A stretch of DNA of 64,000 nucleotides from Ramlibacter albus (GCF_014297445.1 NZ_JACORU010000002.1:62001-126000); one strand, 5' to 3'; numbered from the stretch's first letter, positions 18,354 to 29,631 are shown. Notes: generated by a model from the sequence alone, not told the origin. Made by a program: numbers and translations.

Positions 18354-19385
18354 ATGGACGCCCGCGCCGCCACCGGTTGCCTGCTCGGCACCGCCGTGGG
18401 CGACTCGCTGGGGTTGCCGTATGAAGGCCTGAGCGCGCGGCGTGCGGCGCGCATGTTCGGCGACCCGATGCGCCATCACCTGCTGCCGGGGCACGGCATG
18501 GTTTCCGATGACACCGAGCACGCGTGCTTCACGGCGCGTGCGCTGCTGCTCGCAGGCGACGACGTGGACAAGTTCGGGCGCTTGCTGGCCGCATCGCTGC
18601 GCTGGTGGTTCCTCGGCCTGCCGGCGGGGATCGGGCTCGCGACGCTGCGGGCGATCGTCAAGTCCTGCATCGGTTTCCCGCCGGACAAGAGCGGCGTGTT
18701 CTCCGCCGGCAACGGCCCGGCGATGCGCAGCGCGATCATCGGCGTGGCCTGGGGGCACGACCCCGAGAAGATGAAGGCGTTCGTGCGCCGCTCCACGTGC
18801 ATCACGCACACCGACCCCAAGGCCTGCGACGGCGCGCTCGCGGTCGCGCTCGCGGCGCACTGGGCGGAGACCTGCGCGCCGATGTCGCCGGAAGCGTTCA
18901 TCAACAAGCTCGCCGCGCTCGGGGTTGGCGAAGAGACGGTGACGCTCGCGCGCCATGCAGCCAAGGCCTCGGCGGCCAAGGAGGCCGTGGGCATCTTCGC
19001 CGCCGCGCTGGGCTCGCGCGGCGGCATCAGCGGCTACATGCTGCACACGGTGCCCTGCGTGCTGCACGTCTGGTTCCGCCACCCGGACGACATCTCCGCA
19101 GGGCTGCGCGAGATCATCGGCGCCGGCGGCGACACAGACACGACCGCCGCGATCTACGGCGGCATCGTCGGCGCGCGGGTGGGCAAGCAGGGCATCCCGG
19201 CCGATGCCTTGCGTGGCATCGCCGACTGGCCGCGCAGCGTCACGTGGGTCGAGAGGCTGGGTGACGCACTGGCCACGCAGGGCAAGTGCCCCGGCTACTT
19301 CGTGCCGGGCATCCCGGTGCGCAACGCGCTCTTCATGGCAATCGTCCTGGCCCACGGCTTCCGGCGGCTTGTCCCGCCGTACTGA
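18354..19385 (+). CDS. ADP-ribosylglycohydrolase family protein
   Basis: A 343-residue DraG/ARH-type protein that would remove ADP-ribose from proteins or nucleotides. Metal-binding signatures are present: VSDDTEHACF near the N-terminus (DDT), NGPAMRSAIIGVAWG, and GAGGDTDTTAAIYGGIVGA near the C-terminus. Length and motif order fit the family. It is divergent from the palindrome-controlled ATPase gene and 31 nt before the metC-like gene. The substrate is unknown. Confidence 0.88.
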   Translation: MDARAATGCLLGTAVGDSLGLPYEGLSARRAARMFGDPMRHHLLPGHGMVSDDTEHACFTARALLLAGDDVDKFGRLLAASLRWWFLGLPAGIGLATLRAIVKSCIGFPPDKSGVFSAGNGPAMRSAIIGVAWGHDPEKMKAFVRRSTCITHTDPKACDGALAVALAAHWAETCAPMSPEAFINKLAALGVGEETVTLARHAAKASAAKEAVGIFAAALGSRGGISGYMLHTVPCVLHVWFRHPDDISAGLREIIGAGGDTDTTAAIYGGIVGARVGKQGIPADALRGIADWPRSVTWVERLGDALATQGKCPGYFVPGIPVRNALFMAIVLAHGFRRLVPPY

Positions 19386-19416
19386 CGGGCTGCGGCGGCG
19401 CGCTAGGATCGGCGTC

Positions 19417-20595
19417 ATGAGCAGTCCCCCCAAGTCCACCGACCTGATCCACCACCCGTACCAGCCGCCCGCCGGCTTCGAAGCGCCGCAGGTGGGGGTG
19501 TTCAAGGCGTCCACCGTCATCTTCCCCAACGTGGCCGCGCTGCGCGCGCGCGACTGGCGCAGCAAGTCCGGCTACACGTACGGGCTGCACGGCACGCCCA
19601 CGACCTTCCACCTCGAGGAGCGGATCGCCACGCTCGAAGGCGGCACGGACTGCCTGCTGGTGCCCAGCGGGCTCGCGGCCGTGGCCGCGGTCGGCATGGC
19701 GCTGCTCAGGACGGGCGACGAGGTGCTGGTCCCGTCCAACGTCTACGGCCCGAACAAGGCCTTGTGCGAAGGCGAGTTCGCCGGCTGGGGCATCACGCAC
19801 CAGCTCTACGACCCGATGAACCCGGCCGACCTGGCTTCGCGCATCAGCGCGAAGACGAAGCTCGTGTGGCTCGAAGCCCCCGGCTCGGTGAGCATGGAGT
19901 TCCCCGACCTGCCCGCACTGGCGCGCATCTGCCGCGACAAGGGCGTGATTTGCGCGCACGACAACACCTGGAGCGCGGGGCTGGCGTTCAGCAGCTTCGA
20001 CGCGGGGGCGGACATCTCCATGCACGCGCTGACCAAGTACCCCAGCGGCGGCGGCGACGTGCTGATGGGCGCCATCGTCACGCGCGACCACGACCTGCAC
20101 ATCCGCATCAAGCTTTCGCACATGCGCCTGGGCTGGGGTGTGGGTGTCAACGACGCCGAGGCCGTGCTGCGTTCGCTGCCGAGCCTGCAAGTGCGCTACC
20201 GCGCCCACGACCGCGCGGCGCGCGAGCTCGCGCGCTGGCTGGGCACGCGCGGCGAAATCGCGCAGGTGCTGCATCCTGCGTTCGACGGCTCGCCGGGCCA
20301 CGAGAACTGGAAGGCGCTGTGCGGCGAACGCGACCTCGCGGCAGGCCTGTTCTCGGTGGTGTTCGACGGGCGCTATTCGCAGAAGCAGGTGGACGCGTTC
20401 TGCGACTCGCTGAAGCTGTTCAAGATCGGCCACTCCTGGGGCGGCCCGATGAGCCTCGTCGCGACCTACGACATGCCTGCCATCCGCAAGAACTGGCCGC
20501 ACCAGGGCACGCTCGTGCGCTTCTCCATCGGCCTGGAAGACGTGGCGGACCTACGCGCGGACCTGGAGCAGGCGCTCGGCCAGCTCGCGCATTGA
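19417..20595 (+). CDS. metC: Cystathionine beta-lyase (PLP, Cys/Met metabolism)
   Basis: A 392-residue fold-type I PLP enzyme of the Cys/Met metabolism family. It shows YGLHGTPTTFHLEERIATLEGG, the cofactor-loop VPSGLAAVAAV, the AHDNTWSAG segment and the Schiff-base lysine in SMHALTKYPSGGGD. The GHSWGGPMSL motif near the C-terminus is typical of bacterial cystathionine beta-lyases, which give homocysteine, pyruvate and ammonia. The last 45 nt overlap the 3' end of the opposing mnmH gene. Confidence 0.9.
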   Translation: MSSPPKSTDLIHHPYQPPAGFEAPQVGVFKASTVIFPNVAALRARDWRSKSGYTYGLHGTPTTFHLEERIATLEGGTDCLLVPSGLAAVAAVGMALLRTGDEVLVPSNVYGPNKALCEGEFAGWGITHQLYDPMNPADLASRISAKTKLVWLEAPGSVSMEFPDLPALARICRDKGVICAHDNTWSAGLAFSSFDAGADISMHALTKYPSGGGDVLMGAIVTRDHDLHIRIKLSHMRLGWGVGVNDAEAVLRSLPSLQVRYRAHDRAARELARWLGTRGEIAQVLHPAFDGSPGHENWKALCGERDLAAGLFSVVFDGRYSQKQVDAFCDSLKLFKIGHSWGGPMSLVATYDMPAIRKNWPHQGTLVRFSIGLEDVADLRADLEQALGQLAH

Positions 20596-21612
20596 CCCGG
20601 TCGAGCCGTCGCGCGGCGCGATGGCCTCGGCCGTGGCGTACTGCTTGAAGTTGCGCTGGATCGACGCCGAGTAGCCCGGGTCGTAGTGCTTCACGAGCAG
20701 CTCGCGCACGACGGGCTCGATCTCGCCCTCGCGCACCTGCGCTTGCCACGCCTCCACCTGCGCCTTGCCGCGCAGCTGCGTCAGCGCTTCGAGCCGCTCG
20801 CAGAAGAACCCCGGGTCTCGCACGAAGAAGGCGTAGTCCTGCATCAGCAGCTTCACGCGCTCGTCCTCGGAGAGCTCCAGCTTCAGGCAGGGGCTGGCGC
20901 GCATCGCCTCGATCAGCGCTTCGGGCACCGTGACGTTGCCGACCTTCTTGCTTTCGCTCTCGACGAAGACCGGCCGCGAGGTGTCGAAGGTGCGCAGTTT
21001 CTCCCACACCAGCGTGTCGAAGCGCTTCTGCGTGGGCTGCGGCTCGCCGGGGATCACGCCCAGCACCGAGCTGCGGTGGCTGGCCAGGCCCTCCAGGTCC
21101 AGCACCTGCGCGCCGGCCTCCTGCAATGCATGCAGGAAGCGCGTCTTGCCCACGCCGGTGGGCCCGCACACCACGCGGTACTGCAGGCTGCGTGCGAGCT
21201 CGGGCAACTGCGCCAGCACCTCGCTGCGGAAGGCCTTGTAGCCGCCCTCGACGAGGTGCACGCGAAAACCGATCTGGTCCAGCACCAGCGCGAGCGAGCC
21301 GCTGCGCTTGCCGCCGCGCCAGCAGTACACCAGCGGCGTCCAGCCCTTGGGCTTGTCCTGCACGTGCGCCGCGATGTGGCGCGCGATGTTGGCCGCGACG
21401 AGGCCTGCGCCTTTCTTGCGCGCCTCGAAGGGGCTGACCTGCTTGTAGATCGTGCCGACGACGGCGCGCTCCTCGTTGTTCAGGGACGGCCAGTTCCGCG
21501 CGCCGGGCAGGCGGTCCTCGGCGTACTCGTCCTCGCTGCGCGCGTCGATGACGGCGTCGAACCCACCGAGGCGCGCAATGGCATCGGCTGCGGAAATCAC
21601 TTGCACGGTCAC
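20551..21612 (-). CDS. mnmH: tRNA 2-selenouridine synthase
   Basis: A 353-residue protein that replaces sulfur by selenium at U34 of some tRNAs. The N-terminal rhodanese domain has the catalytic Cys in YCWRGGKRSGSLA, and the C-terminal P-loop domain has GPTGVGKTRFL. The order and length match SelU/YbbB. The GTG start overlaps the upstream esterase stop as GTGA. No selD (selenophosphate synthase) is present here, so the selenium donor must come from elsewhere. Confidence 0.93.
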   Translation of the reverse strand: MTVQVISAADAIARLGGFDAVIDARSEDEYAEDRLPGARNWPSLNNEERAVVGTIYKQVSPFEARKKGAGLVAANIARHIAAHVQDKPKGWTPLVYCWRGGKRSGSLALVLDQIGFRVHLVEGGYKAFRSEVLAQLPELARSLQYRVVCGPTGVGKTRFLHALQEAGAQVLDLEGLASHRSSVLGVIPGEPQPTQKRFDTLVWEKLRTFDTSRPVFVESESKKVGNVTVPEALIEAMRASPCLKLELSEDERVKLLMQDYAFFVRDPGFFCERLEALTQLRGKAQVEAWQAQVREGEIEPVVRELLVKHYDPGYSASIQRNFKQYATAEAIAPRDGSTGSMRELAERLLQVRA

Positions 21613-22250
21613 TTGAGGAGCTTCTTCAGTTCGGGCCAGACGTTGTCCAGCATGCGCGGCTGCGCTTCCTCGCGCGGGTGGATGCGGTCGGCCTGGAACC
21701 ACTTCAGCGGGTCCGCGCCGTCCACCATGCCTTGCAGGAGGAAGGGTACGACGGCGGCCTTGCGCTCCTTCGCCACCTTCTCGAACAGGCCGGCGAAGCG
21801 GTTGGCGTAATCGGTGCCGTAATTGGGCGGCACCTGCATGCCCACGAGCATCACCTTGGCCCCGGCTTTCTGCGCGGCCTCCGTCATGGCGCCGAGGTTC
21901 TCTTCCGTGCTCTTGAGCGGCAGGCCGCGCAACGCGTCGTTGGCGCCCAGCTCGAGGATGACGTGCGTGGGCTTGTGCTGCTGCAGCAGTGGCGCGAAGC
22001 GCGAGCGCCCGCCCGACGTGGTGTCGCCGCTGATGCTGGCGTTGACGATCCGGGCCTTAACCTTCTCGGCCGCCAGGCGCTTTTCGAGCAGGGCCACCCA
22101 GCCGCTGCCCCGCCGCAGGCCATACTCGGCGCTGATCGAGTCGCCCACGACCAGGATCACCGGCTCGCCGGCGGCACCGGCCGCGCCGAAATAACTCGCA
22201 GCTAAGGCGGCCGCGATAAAGTCACGCCGCGTCCAACCCAGGCCATCCAT
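21609..22250 (-). CDS. tesA: GDSL-type esterase/lysophospholipase (TesA-like), Tat signal
   Basis: A 213-residue SGNH hydrolase like TesA. Block I is VVGDSISAEYGL, block II SISGDTTSGG, block III GANDALRG and block V DRIHP. The N-terminus has a twin-arginine signal (TRRDFIAAALAA) rather than the Sec signal of E. coli TesA, so export may be folded. Its start codon overlaps the start codon of the opposing ABC gene by two bases. The divergent tesA/ybbA pairing is known in E. coli. Confidence 0.9.
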   Translation of the reverse strand: MDGLGWTRRDFIAAALAASYFGAAGAAGEPVILVVGDSISAEYGLRRGSGWVALLEKRLAAEKVKARIVNASISGDTTSGGRSRFAPLLQQHKPTHVILELGANDALRGLPLKSTEENLGAMTEAAQKAGAKVMLVGMQVPPNYGTDYANRFAGLFEKVAKERKAAVVPFLLQGMVDGADPLKWFQADRIHPREEAQPRMLDNVWPELKKLLK

Positions 22251-22928
22251 GTCAGAACCCATCATCTCCGTCGAGCATGTTTTCAAGTCGGTGACGGATT
22301 CCACCGGCACCCTCGACATTCTCCGCGATATCGATTTCTCGCTGGCCCCGCGGGAGACCGCGGCCATCGTGGGCGCCTCGGGCTCGGGCAAGAGCACGCT
22401 GCTGTCGATCATCGCCGGGCTGGACACGCCCACGCGCGGCACGGTGCGGCTGGCCGGGCAGGACCTCTTCGCCATCGACGAGGACGAGCGCGCGGCGCTG
22501 CGGGCGCGGCAGGTGGGTTTCGTGTTCCAGAGTTTCCAGCTCATGGGCAACTACACCGCGCTGGAGAACGTGATGCTGCCGCTGGAGATGGCCGGCCGGC
22601 GTGACGCCGCCAAGGCGGCCACCGAGATGCTCGGTCGCGTGGGCCTGTCGGAGCGCCTGGGCCACTACCCCCGGACGCTCTCCGGCGGCGAGCAGCAGCG
22701 CGTGGCGCTGGCCCGCGCCTTCGTCGTGCACCCGGCCGTGCTGCTGGCCGACGAGCCCACCGGCAGCCTCGACTTCGCCACCGGCGAGACGGTGATGCAG
22801 CTCATGTTCGACCTGAACCGGGAGCAGGGCACCACGCTCGTGCTGGTGACGCACGACCGTGGCATTGCCCAGCGCTGCGAGCGGCGCATCACGATCGACG
22901 CCGGCCGGATCGCGGCCGACGCCGAAGC

Positions 22929-22932
<4 letters not shown>
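22249..22932 (+). CDS. ABC transporter ATP-binding protein (YbbA/LolD-like)
   Basis: A 227-residue ABC ATPase of the MacB/LolD type. Walker A is GASGSGKST, the Q-loop is VFQSFQLM, the signature is [14 protein letters not shown] and Walker B is [12 protein letters not shown]. In E. coli the equivalent ybbA is followed by the FtsX-like permease ybbP; here the next gene is a convergent aldehyde dehydrogenase sharing the CTAG stop, so the permease is missing from this locus. Confidence 0.92.
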
Positions 22933-24449
<1,517 letters not shown>

Positions 24450-24487
24450 CGCGTGTCTCCTGTGAGGGTTGATGGGCGAGCCTGCTT

Positions 24488-24503
24488 TGCACCGGGCGTG
24501 CCA
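24488..24503 (-). promoter_or_regulatory. sigma-54 (RpoN) promoter of aldehyde dehydrogenase gene
   Basis: Read on the minus strand: TGGCACG-N4-GTGCA, one base from the consensus TGGCACG-N4-TTGCA, with the invariant GG and GC doublets correctly spaced. Transcription would start near 24478, about 29 nt before the ATG. The gene next door encodes an enhancer-binding activator. Confidence 0.8.
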
Positions 24504-24601
24504 CGCCGCCGTTCGGCCGCGAAGTCGCGGTAAGCGCGCGGAAAGCCATGGGGTTTTCAATGGGCCATGTGCCGTGCGGGGCGTGACACCACGCTGCGCG
24601 C

Positions 24602-24618
24602 TGTACCGAAACGGAACA
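24602..24618. promoter_or_regulatory. dyad, candidate activator binding site
   Basis: TGTACCG-AAA-CGGAACA is an imperfect dyad (6 of 7 arm positions). It lies about 125 nt upstream of the predicted sigma-54 start and 12 nt before the activator ATG, so it could serve both as enhancer for the dehydrogenase and as autoregulatory site. Confidence 0.5.
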
Positions 24619-24630
24619 ACAGGAGACAGG

Positions 24631-26550
24631 ATGGCCCCGAATCCCGCGCAAACCCGCCGATCCAGCGGCCGCGACCTGCGCGAGGCGCGGCGCGAGCTTC
24701 TCCATCGCGGCAGCGTGCCCGCCGGCCTGCTGCAGCCGCAGGTGGCCCGCTCGTGGGCGCGCAGCTGGCAGGCAGGGCTGCAGCCTTGCGGGCGCATGCC
24801 GGGCGCCCCCCACGCGTCGGGCGCGCAGCTGGCGCGCGCACTCGACGAGCAGCGCGAGCTGGTCGCGCATGCGCAGCCGGTGATGCAGTTCCTGGCGGAG
24901 CAGGTCGAAGGCAGCGACAGCATCGTGCTGCTGGCCGGCGCCGACGGGCTGCTGCTGCAGGCGCAGGGCGACATGCACTTCGCCTCGCGCGCGGAGCGCG
25001 TGGCGCTGCGACCGGGCGCCGTGTGGCGCGAGCAGTACCGCGGCACCAACGCGATCGGCACCGCGCTTGCCGAGGGGCAGGCGGTCGTGGTGCACGGGGC
25101 CGAGCACTACCTCGAGCGCAATGCCTTCCTCACCTGCGCCGCCGCCCCGATCTTCAGCGCCACGGGGTCGCTGCTGGGCGTGCTGGACGTGTCCGGGGAC
25201 CACCGCGGCTTCCACCGGCACACGCTCGCGCTGGTGCGCTCGGCGGCCCGCATGATCGAGCATCGGCTGTTCGACACGCGCCACGAGCCCGGGCGGTGGG
25301 GCGGCTTGCGCTTGCGGCTGCACCGGCAGGCCGAGGGGCTGGGCACGATCACCGAGGCGATGCTGGCGCTGCGCGGCGACGGCGTCGTGGCCGGCGCGAA
25401 TGCGGCGGCCCTCGCCTTGCTGGGGCTGCAGTGGCAGGACATCGGGCGCCTGCATGTGGACGACGTGCTGGCCGACCCACTGGAGCGGCTGCTGCACTGG
25501 TGCGTGCAGTCGCCCGGCCTTGCGCGAGTGGTCCACACGCGGCGCGGCGAGGCCCTGTGGCTGCAGGTCGAAGGCAGCCGCATGGTGCAAGGCCCGCGTC
25601 CGGCGCCTTCGGTCCCGCTGGAGCAGGACGCACTCGCCGCGCTCGACACCGGCGACGCCGCGATGCACTCGGCGATCGCGCGCGCCCGCAAGCTGCTGGG
25701 CAAGCCGATCCCGCTGCTGCTGCAAGGCGAGTCCGGCGCGGGCAAGGAAGTGTTCGCGCGCGCGATGCATGCAAGCGGCCCGCGCGCGGCCAAGGCCTTC
25801 GTGGCCGTGAACTGCGCGGCGTTGCCCGAAACGCTGATCGAGGCGGAGCTGTTCGGCTACGAGCGCGGCGCGTTCACCGGCGCCCTGCGCGAAGGCTCGC
25901 CGGGGCGCATCCGCGAGGCGCACGGCGGCACGCTCTTCCTCGACGAGATCGGCGACATGCCGCTGGCGCTGCAGGCGAGGCTGCTGCGCGTGCTGCAGGA
26001 CGGCCAGGTCGTCCCGCTGGGCGGCGGCCGGCCGGTGCCGGTGGACTTCGCGCTCGTTTGCGCGACGCATCGCGACCTGCCGGGCGAGATGGCCGCGGGG
26101 CGCTTCCGCGAGGACCTGTTCTACCGGCTCAACGGCTTCGCGCTGCGCCTGCCCGCCTTGCGCGAGCGCAGCGACCGCGCGGAACTCGTCGCCCGCGAGT
26201 TGCGGCGGCTCGTGCCGGCGCGCACGCTCGCCGTCGCGCCCGACCTGCTGCAGGCGCTGCTCGCGTACCGCTGGCCGGGCAACATGCGGCAGCTGGCGAG
26301 TACGCTGCGCACGGCCTGCGCGCTGCTCGACCCGCTGGACGAGGAGATCGGCTGGGAGCACCTGGCCGACGACCTGTCGCAGGCGCTGCGGGGCGCGCCG
26401 CAGGCGCCGCGCGAAGACCTGCGCAGCATCTCGCTCGCGGCAGTGGACCGCGCGCTGGCCGACAGCCGCGGCAACCATTCCGAAGCTGCGCGGCGGCTCG
26501 GCGTGAGCCGCAATACGCTCTACCGGAAGCTGAAGCTCAAGGCAGCCTAG
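24631..26550 (+). CDS. AcoR-like sigma-54-dependent transcriptional activator
   Basis: A 639-residue enhancer-binding protein. An N-terminal GAF-like sensor (about 60-215) is followed by a PAS-like segment, the AAA+ domain (about 345-555: Walker A GESGAGKE, sigma-54 contact loop YERGAFTGA, Walker [13 protein letters not shown]) and a Fis-type helix-turn-helix at the end ([20 protein letters not shown]). The architecture matches AcoR/ExaE-like activators of acetoin and ethanol genes. AGGAGACAGG precedes the ATG. It lies divergent from its probable target. Confidence 0.92.
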   Translation: MAPNPAQTRRSSGRDLREARRELLHRGSVPAGLLQPQVARSWARSWQAGLQPCGRMPGAPHASGAQLARALDEQRELVAHAQPVMQFLAEQVEGSDSIVLLAGADGLLLQAQGDMHFASRAERVALRPGAVWREQYRGTNAIGTALAEGQAVVVHGAEHYLERNAFLTCAAAPIFSATGSLLGVLDVSGDHRGFHRHTLALVRSAARMIEHRLFDTRHEPGRWGGLRLRLHRQAEGLGTITEAMLALRGDGVVAGANAAALALLGLQWQDIGRLHVDDVLADPLERLLHWCVQSPGLARVVHTRRGEALWLQVEGSRMVQGPRPAPSVPLEQDALAALDTGDAAMHSAIARARKLLGKPIPLLLQGESGAGKEVFARAMHASGPRAAKAFVAVNCAALPETLIEAELFGYERGAFTGALREGSPGRIREAHGGTLFLDEIGDMPLALQARLLRVLQDGQVVPLGGGRPVPVDFALVCATHRDLPGEMAAGRFREDLFYRLNGFALRLPALRERSDRAELVARELRRLVPARTLAVAPDLLQALLAYRWPGNMRQLASTLRTACALLDPLDEEIGWEHLADDLSQALRGAPQAPREDLRSISLAAVDRALADSRGNHSEAARRLGVSRNTLYRKLKLKAA

Positions 26551-28742
26551 AAACTGCGCTTGTGGAAGATCCGCCTGGCGCTTTCGAGGAAAGCTTCGCG
26601 CTGCTCGAGGCTGTCCACGTTCTCGCACAGCGCGTTGACGAATTCCTTCAGGCTCCTGGCGCGCCCGAGTTCCTTCTTCACGATCATCTTCGCCAGCGGG
26701 CCGATGGATTTGGACAGCGCCTGCTCCAGCGCGGTCTGCTCCTCCGGCGTCACCTCCACCGCCACGCGCGTGACGGTGCCCGGCCGCGACATCGGCTGGC
26801 TCATGGGCTGGCTGAGGGGTTGCGCGCGCGAGGGCGCCGCCGGGGCCGCGCTGGGGCGGCTGGGGGCCGTAGGTGCCGCCGCGCTGCGCGGGCGGGTGAA
26901 CGGCACGCTCATCGGCTTGCTGTTGTGCGCTCCGCTCGTGCCCGTACTGCCGTGGCTGCCGGATATGGGGATCGGCGCGCCTGCGATGAACAGCTCTCGC
27001 GCACGCGGGTCCTGGATGGACGGCGCGAGCGCCTCGCGCAGCGCCTGGCCGCTGCGCGCCAGCGGAAACGCCTTGCGCATCAGCACCTTGGCGAGCGGCC
27101 CGATGTGGCGTGCAAGCTCCGTCTCGATCTCGTGCGCCTCGTCGTCGCCGACGGGGCGCCCCGCCGGGACCGTGAGCGTCTTCTCCGGGGCGTCTTCCTC
27201 CTTCGCGGCCTTCTGCGCCGGCTCGACGGAATACACCTCGTGGGGCCGGCCATGCTTGTCGAGGTACTCGCCAAGGTAAACGAACATCCCCGACGTGTCG
27301 TCGGTGATGCGCGAGACCACGTCGTAATACGCCCGCGAGACCAGCACCTGGTTGGGCTGCGCGAAGTCCATCACGCGCTGCGCCACGTTGATGCCGTCGC
27401 CGATGACGTTCAGGCGGTCGTTGATGTCCTGGATGATGCGCACCGGGCCCATGTGCAGGCCGATGCGCGCCGACAGCTGCGTGCCGTAGCGCTGGCCGAG
27501 CAGGTCGCGCAGCAGCAGCGCGGAGTGCAGCGCCTCCTCGGGGTCGCCCATGAAGCAGATGGCCGCGCCGTCGCCGGTGTCGATGGCGATGCGCGATTCC
27601 TCCGGGACACCGCGCAGCGCCTTGGTGACCAGGTCGGTGAACAGCTTCTTCAGCCGCACCTGGTCGTCCACCGACTTGATGGAGTAGCCCACGAGGTCGA
27701 GGAAGAGGATGGTGCCCAGCAGGTTGCGCTTCTGGCCCGCGCTCGGGGTGGAGGGAGCGCCCGACGGCGACGCGCCCTGGGCGAACCCCGCCATCGGCGC
27801 CGCGCTCGTGCGCTGCGTGCGCGGGTCGCCCTCCGGATGTTCCGCGCCGCGGATGGCCTGCCGGAACTCGGCCACGGTCTGCGGGCGCTTGGACTCGTCG
27901 GGCGTCATCGCCCATTCGATCGCGCGCAGCAGCGGCCCGCCGAAGACGCGCGCCTCGGCCAGCTGCGACGCGGGCTCCATGCCGTCCTTCTGCACGCGCG
28001 AGGCGGACTCCATCGGCTTCTTGCCGGTGACCATCCAGTACATGACCGCGCCGAGCGAATAGATGTCGGTCCACGGCCCCTGGTTGCCCTGCGAGTGGTA
28101 TTGCTCGAAGGGTGCGAAGCCGGGCGACACGATGTTGGTCATGTCGCGGTTGGTCTGCACGCGGCGCGCGGAACCGAAGTCCAGCAGCACGGGGCCGCCG
28201 TCGGCCCGCACGTAGATGTTGTCCGGCTTGATGTCCCGGTGCAGGAAGCCCGCCTTGTGCACCTGCTCCAGGCCGTCCAGCAGCGGGTAGATGATGGAGA
28301 GCACCGCCTTCTGCGACAGCGGCGCGTTCTGCGGCACCCAGCGCTTGAGCGCCTGGCCCGACTCGTACTCCATGACGATGTAGGCGGTGCCGTTCTCGCG
28401 GAAGTAGCGCAGCACGCGCACGATGTGCGGGTGGCGGAACGTGGCGAGCGCGCGCGCCTCGTCGAGGAAGCGCTCCAGGCCCCATTCGTAGGTGGCCTTG
28501 ACGTCGGCGTCCTGCGAGCGCACCTGCACCGAGTTGTCGGGGTTGCGCTGGGCCATGTCGGCCGGGAAGTACTCCTTCACGGCCACCGGCAGGTCGAGGT
28601 TGATGTCCCGCGCCAGGTAGGTCAGGCCGAAGCCGCCGCCGCCGAGGGTGCGGTCGATCTCGTACTCGTTGATGCGGCAGCCTGCGGGCAGGGCGGCTGC
28701 GTCACTCCATCCCGCCGCCGGGGGTGGGGCGCCGTTGGTCAT
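26547..28742 (-). CDS. Ser/Thr protein kinase fused to class III nucleotide cyclase
   Basis: A 731-residue cytosolic protein with no membrane segment. The kinase domain (about 25-300) is complete: GGGGFG loop, Lys56, HRDIKPDN (168 onward), DFG (188-190). A class III adenylate/guanylate cyclase domain follows (about 345-525) with both metal Asp sites (ILFLDLVGYS and DTGDGAAICF). After a linker come two related segments, ARHIGPLAKVLMRKAFPLA and SKSIGPLAKMIVKKELGRA, split by a Ser/Pro/Ala-rich stretch containing SQPMSQPMSRP. These repeats resemble DUF8082-like modules (uncertain). It is 13 nt downstream of a haem/HAMP sensor gene and probably works with it. Confidence 0.88.
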   Translation of the reverse strand: MTNGAPPPAAGWSDAAALPAGCRINEYEIDRTLGGGGFGLTYLARDINLDLPVAVKEYFPADMAQRNPDNSVQVRSQDADVKATYEWGLERFLDEARALATFRHPHIVRVLRYFRENGTAYIVMEYESGQALKRWVPQNAPLSQKAVLSIIYPLLDGLEQVHKAGFLHRDIKPDNIYVRADGGPVLLDFGSARRVQTNRDMTNIVSPGFAPFEQYHSQGNQGPWTDIYSLGAVMYWMVTGKKPMESASRVQKDGMEPASQLAEARVFGGPLLRAIEWAMTPDESKRPQTVAEFRQAIRGAEHPEGDPRTQRTSAAPMAGFAQGASPSGAPSTPSAGQKRNLLGTILFLDLVGYSIKSVDDQVRLKKLFTDLVTKALRGVPEESRIAIDTGDGAAICFMGDPEEALHSALLLRDLLGQRYGTQLSARIGLHMGPVRIIQDINDRLNVIGDGINVAQRVMDFAQPNQVLVSRAYYDVVSRITDDTSGMFVYLGEYLDKHGRPHEVYSVEPAQKAAKEEDAPEKTLTVPAGRPVGDDEAHEIETELARHIGPLAKVLMRKAFPLARSGQALREALAPSIQDPRARELFIAGAPIPISGSHGSTGTSGAHNSKPMSVPFTRPRSAAAPTAPSRPSAAPAAPSRAQPLSQPMSQPMSRPGTVTRVAVEVTPEEQTALEQALSKSIGPLAKMIVKKELGRARSLKEFVNALCENVDSLEQREAFLESARRIFHKRSF

Positions 28743-28755
28743 CGTCGGGATGAGG

Positions 28756-29631
28756 TCATTCGGCGCCGATCATCTGCATCGCCTTTTCCAGGCTGCGGCG
28801 CATGCGGTTGAACGAGCTGCCCAGGACGGCCACTTCGTCCTTGCCCTTCTCGGTGAACTCCGGCACGCCGAAGTCGCCGGTGCTGATCTTGTTGGCGTCC
28901 TCGGACATGCGGCGGATGGGCCGCACGATCAGCCACGAGAGCATCACGTTGAGAACGACGAACACGACGCCGAACACCGCGGCCAGCGAGGCCATGAAGG
29001 TGGTGAAGGCGCGGTCCGCGTTGCGCAGCGGCACCTCCATGGGAACCGACACGACCTGCGCCCCGACGGTCTCGTTGTGCTTCCAGCCGAAGCCGTTGGC
29101 CTCGCCGTAGACCTTGAGCATCGACGGGGGCGCGGCCGAAGGCGTGCTGTGGCACTGCAGGCAGGCGGGGTTGCCGATGTTGATGGGGTGGGCGATGAAG
29201 AGGCTGCGGCCGCTGGCTGTCTGGCGCTCCGCGACGATCTCCTTCAGGTTCGTATCGTTGCGGAACTGGTTGACCACGTCGGCTTCCCAATCGGCCGTGC
29301 GGTTGCGCGGGTTGGTGGGGTTGAGCGTGGCCTCCTTGTAGCTGTATTCCTTGTATTTCTTGCGCAGCGTGCTCACGGCCTCGGTCGCGGCGTAGGCGGG
29401 CACGGTCTGGGGCAGGAACACTTCGTCCAGCTGCTTGATCAGGTGCGGCCGCACCTGGTCCACGGTGTAGGTGCGCACGGCGATGGCCGCTTCGAGCATG
29501 AGGCGGGCGTCCCGGATGACCTCCTCGCGCGCGTTCTGCTGCAGCAGCTGGCGCGAAACGAACCCCGCCGCGGCGAACCCGGCCAGGAAGACGACAACGA
29601 GAACCAGGTTGAATTTGAGTCGGAGTCCCAT
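28756..29631 (-). CDS. DUF3365-type c-haem sensor with HAMP domain
   Basis: A 291-residue inner-membrane protein: N-terminal membrane segment (about 7-24), a periplasmic Tll0287/DUF3365-like domain with one haem-c motif (CLQCH, 157-161), a second membrane segment (about 208-228) and a cytosolic HAMP domain (about 232-285). It stops soon after HAMP with no kinase or methyl-accepting output domain. That output is probably supplied by the kinase-cyclase encoded directly downstream. Redox or small gas ligand sensing is inferred from the haem site. Confidence 0.85.
   Translation of the reverse strand: MGLRLKFNLVLVVVFLAGFAAAGFVSRQLLQQNAREEVIRDARLMLEAAIAVRTYTVDQVRPHLIKQLDEVFLPQTVPAYAATEAVSTLRKKYKEYSYKEATLNPTNPRNRTADWEADVVNQFRNDTNLKEIVAERQTASGRSLFIAHPINIGNPACLQCHSTPSAAPPSMLKVYGEANGFGWKHNETVGAQVVSVPMEVPLRNADRAFTTFMASLAAVFGVVFVVLNVMLSWLIVRPIRRMSEDANKISTGDFGVPEFTEKGKDEVAVLGSSFNRMRRSLEKAMQMIGAE

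Noticed and set aside
18315-18354. Upstream extended start for the ADP-ribosylglycohydrolase
   Set aside because: The extra residues do not resemble the family N-terminus; the ATG at 18354 gives the typical MDARAATGCLLGTAVGDSL-like start.
24567-28811. Plus-strand open frame of 1414 codons
   Set aside because: It is out of frame with the AcoR-like gene and antisense to the kinase-cyclase; Arg/Ala/Gly-rich with no motif.
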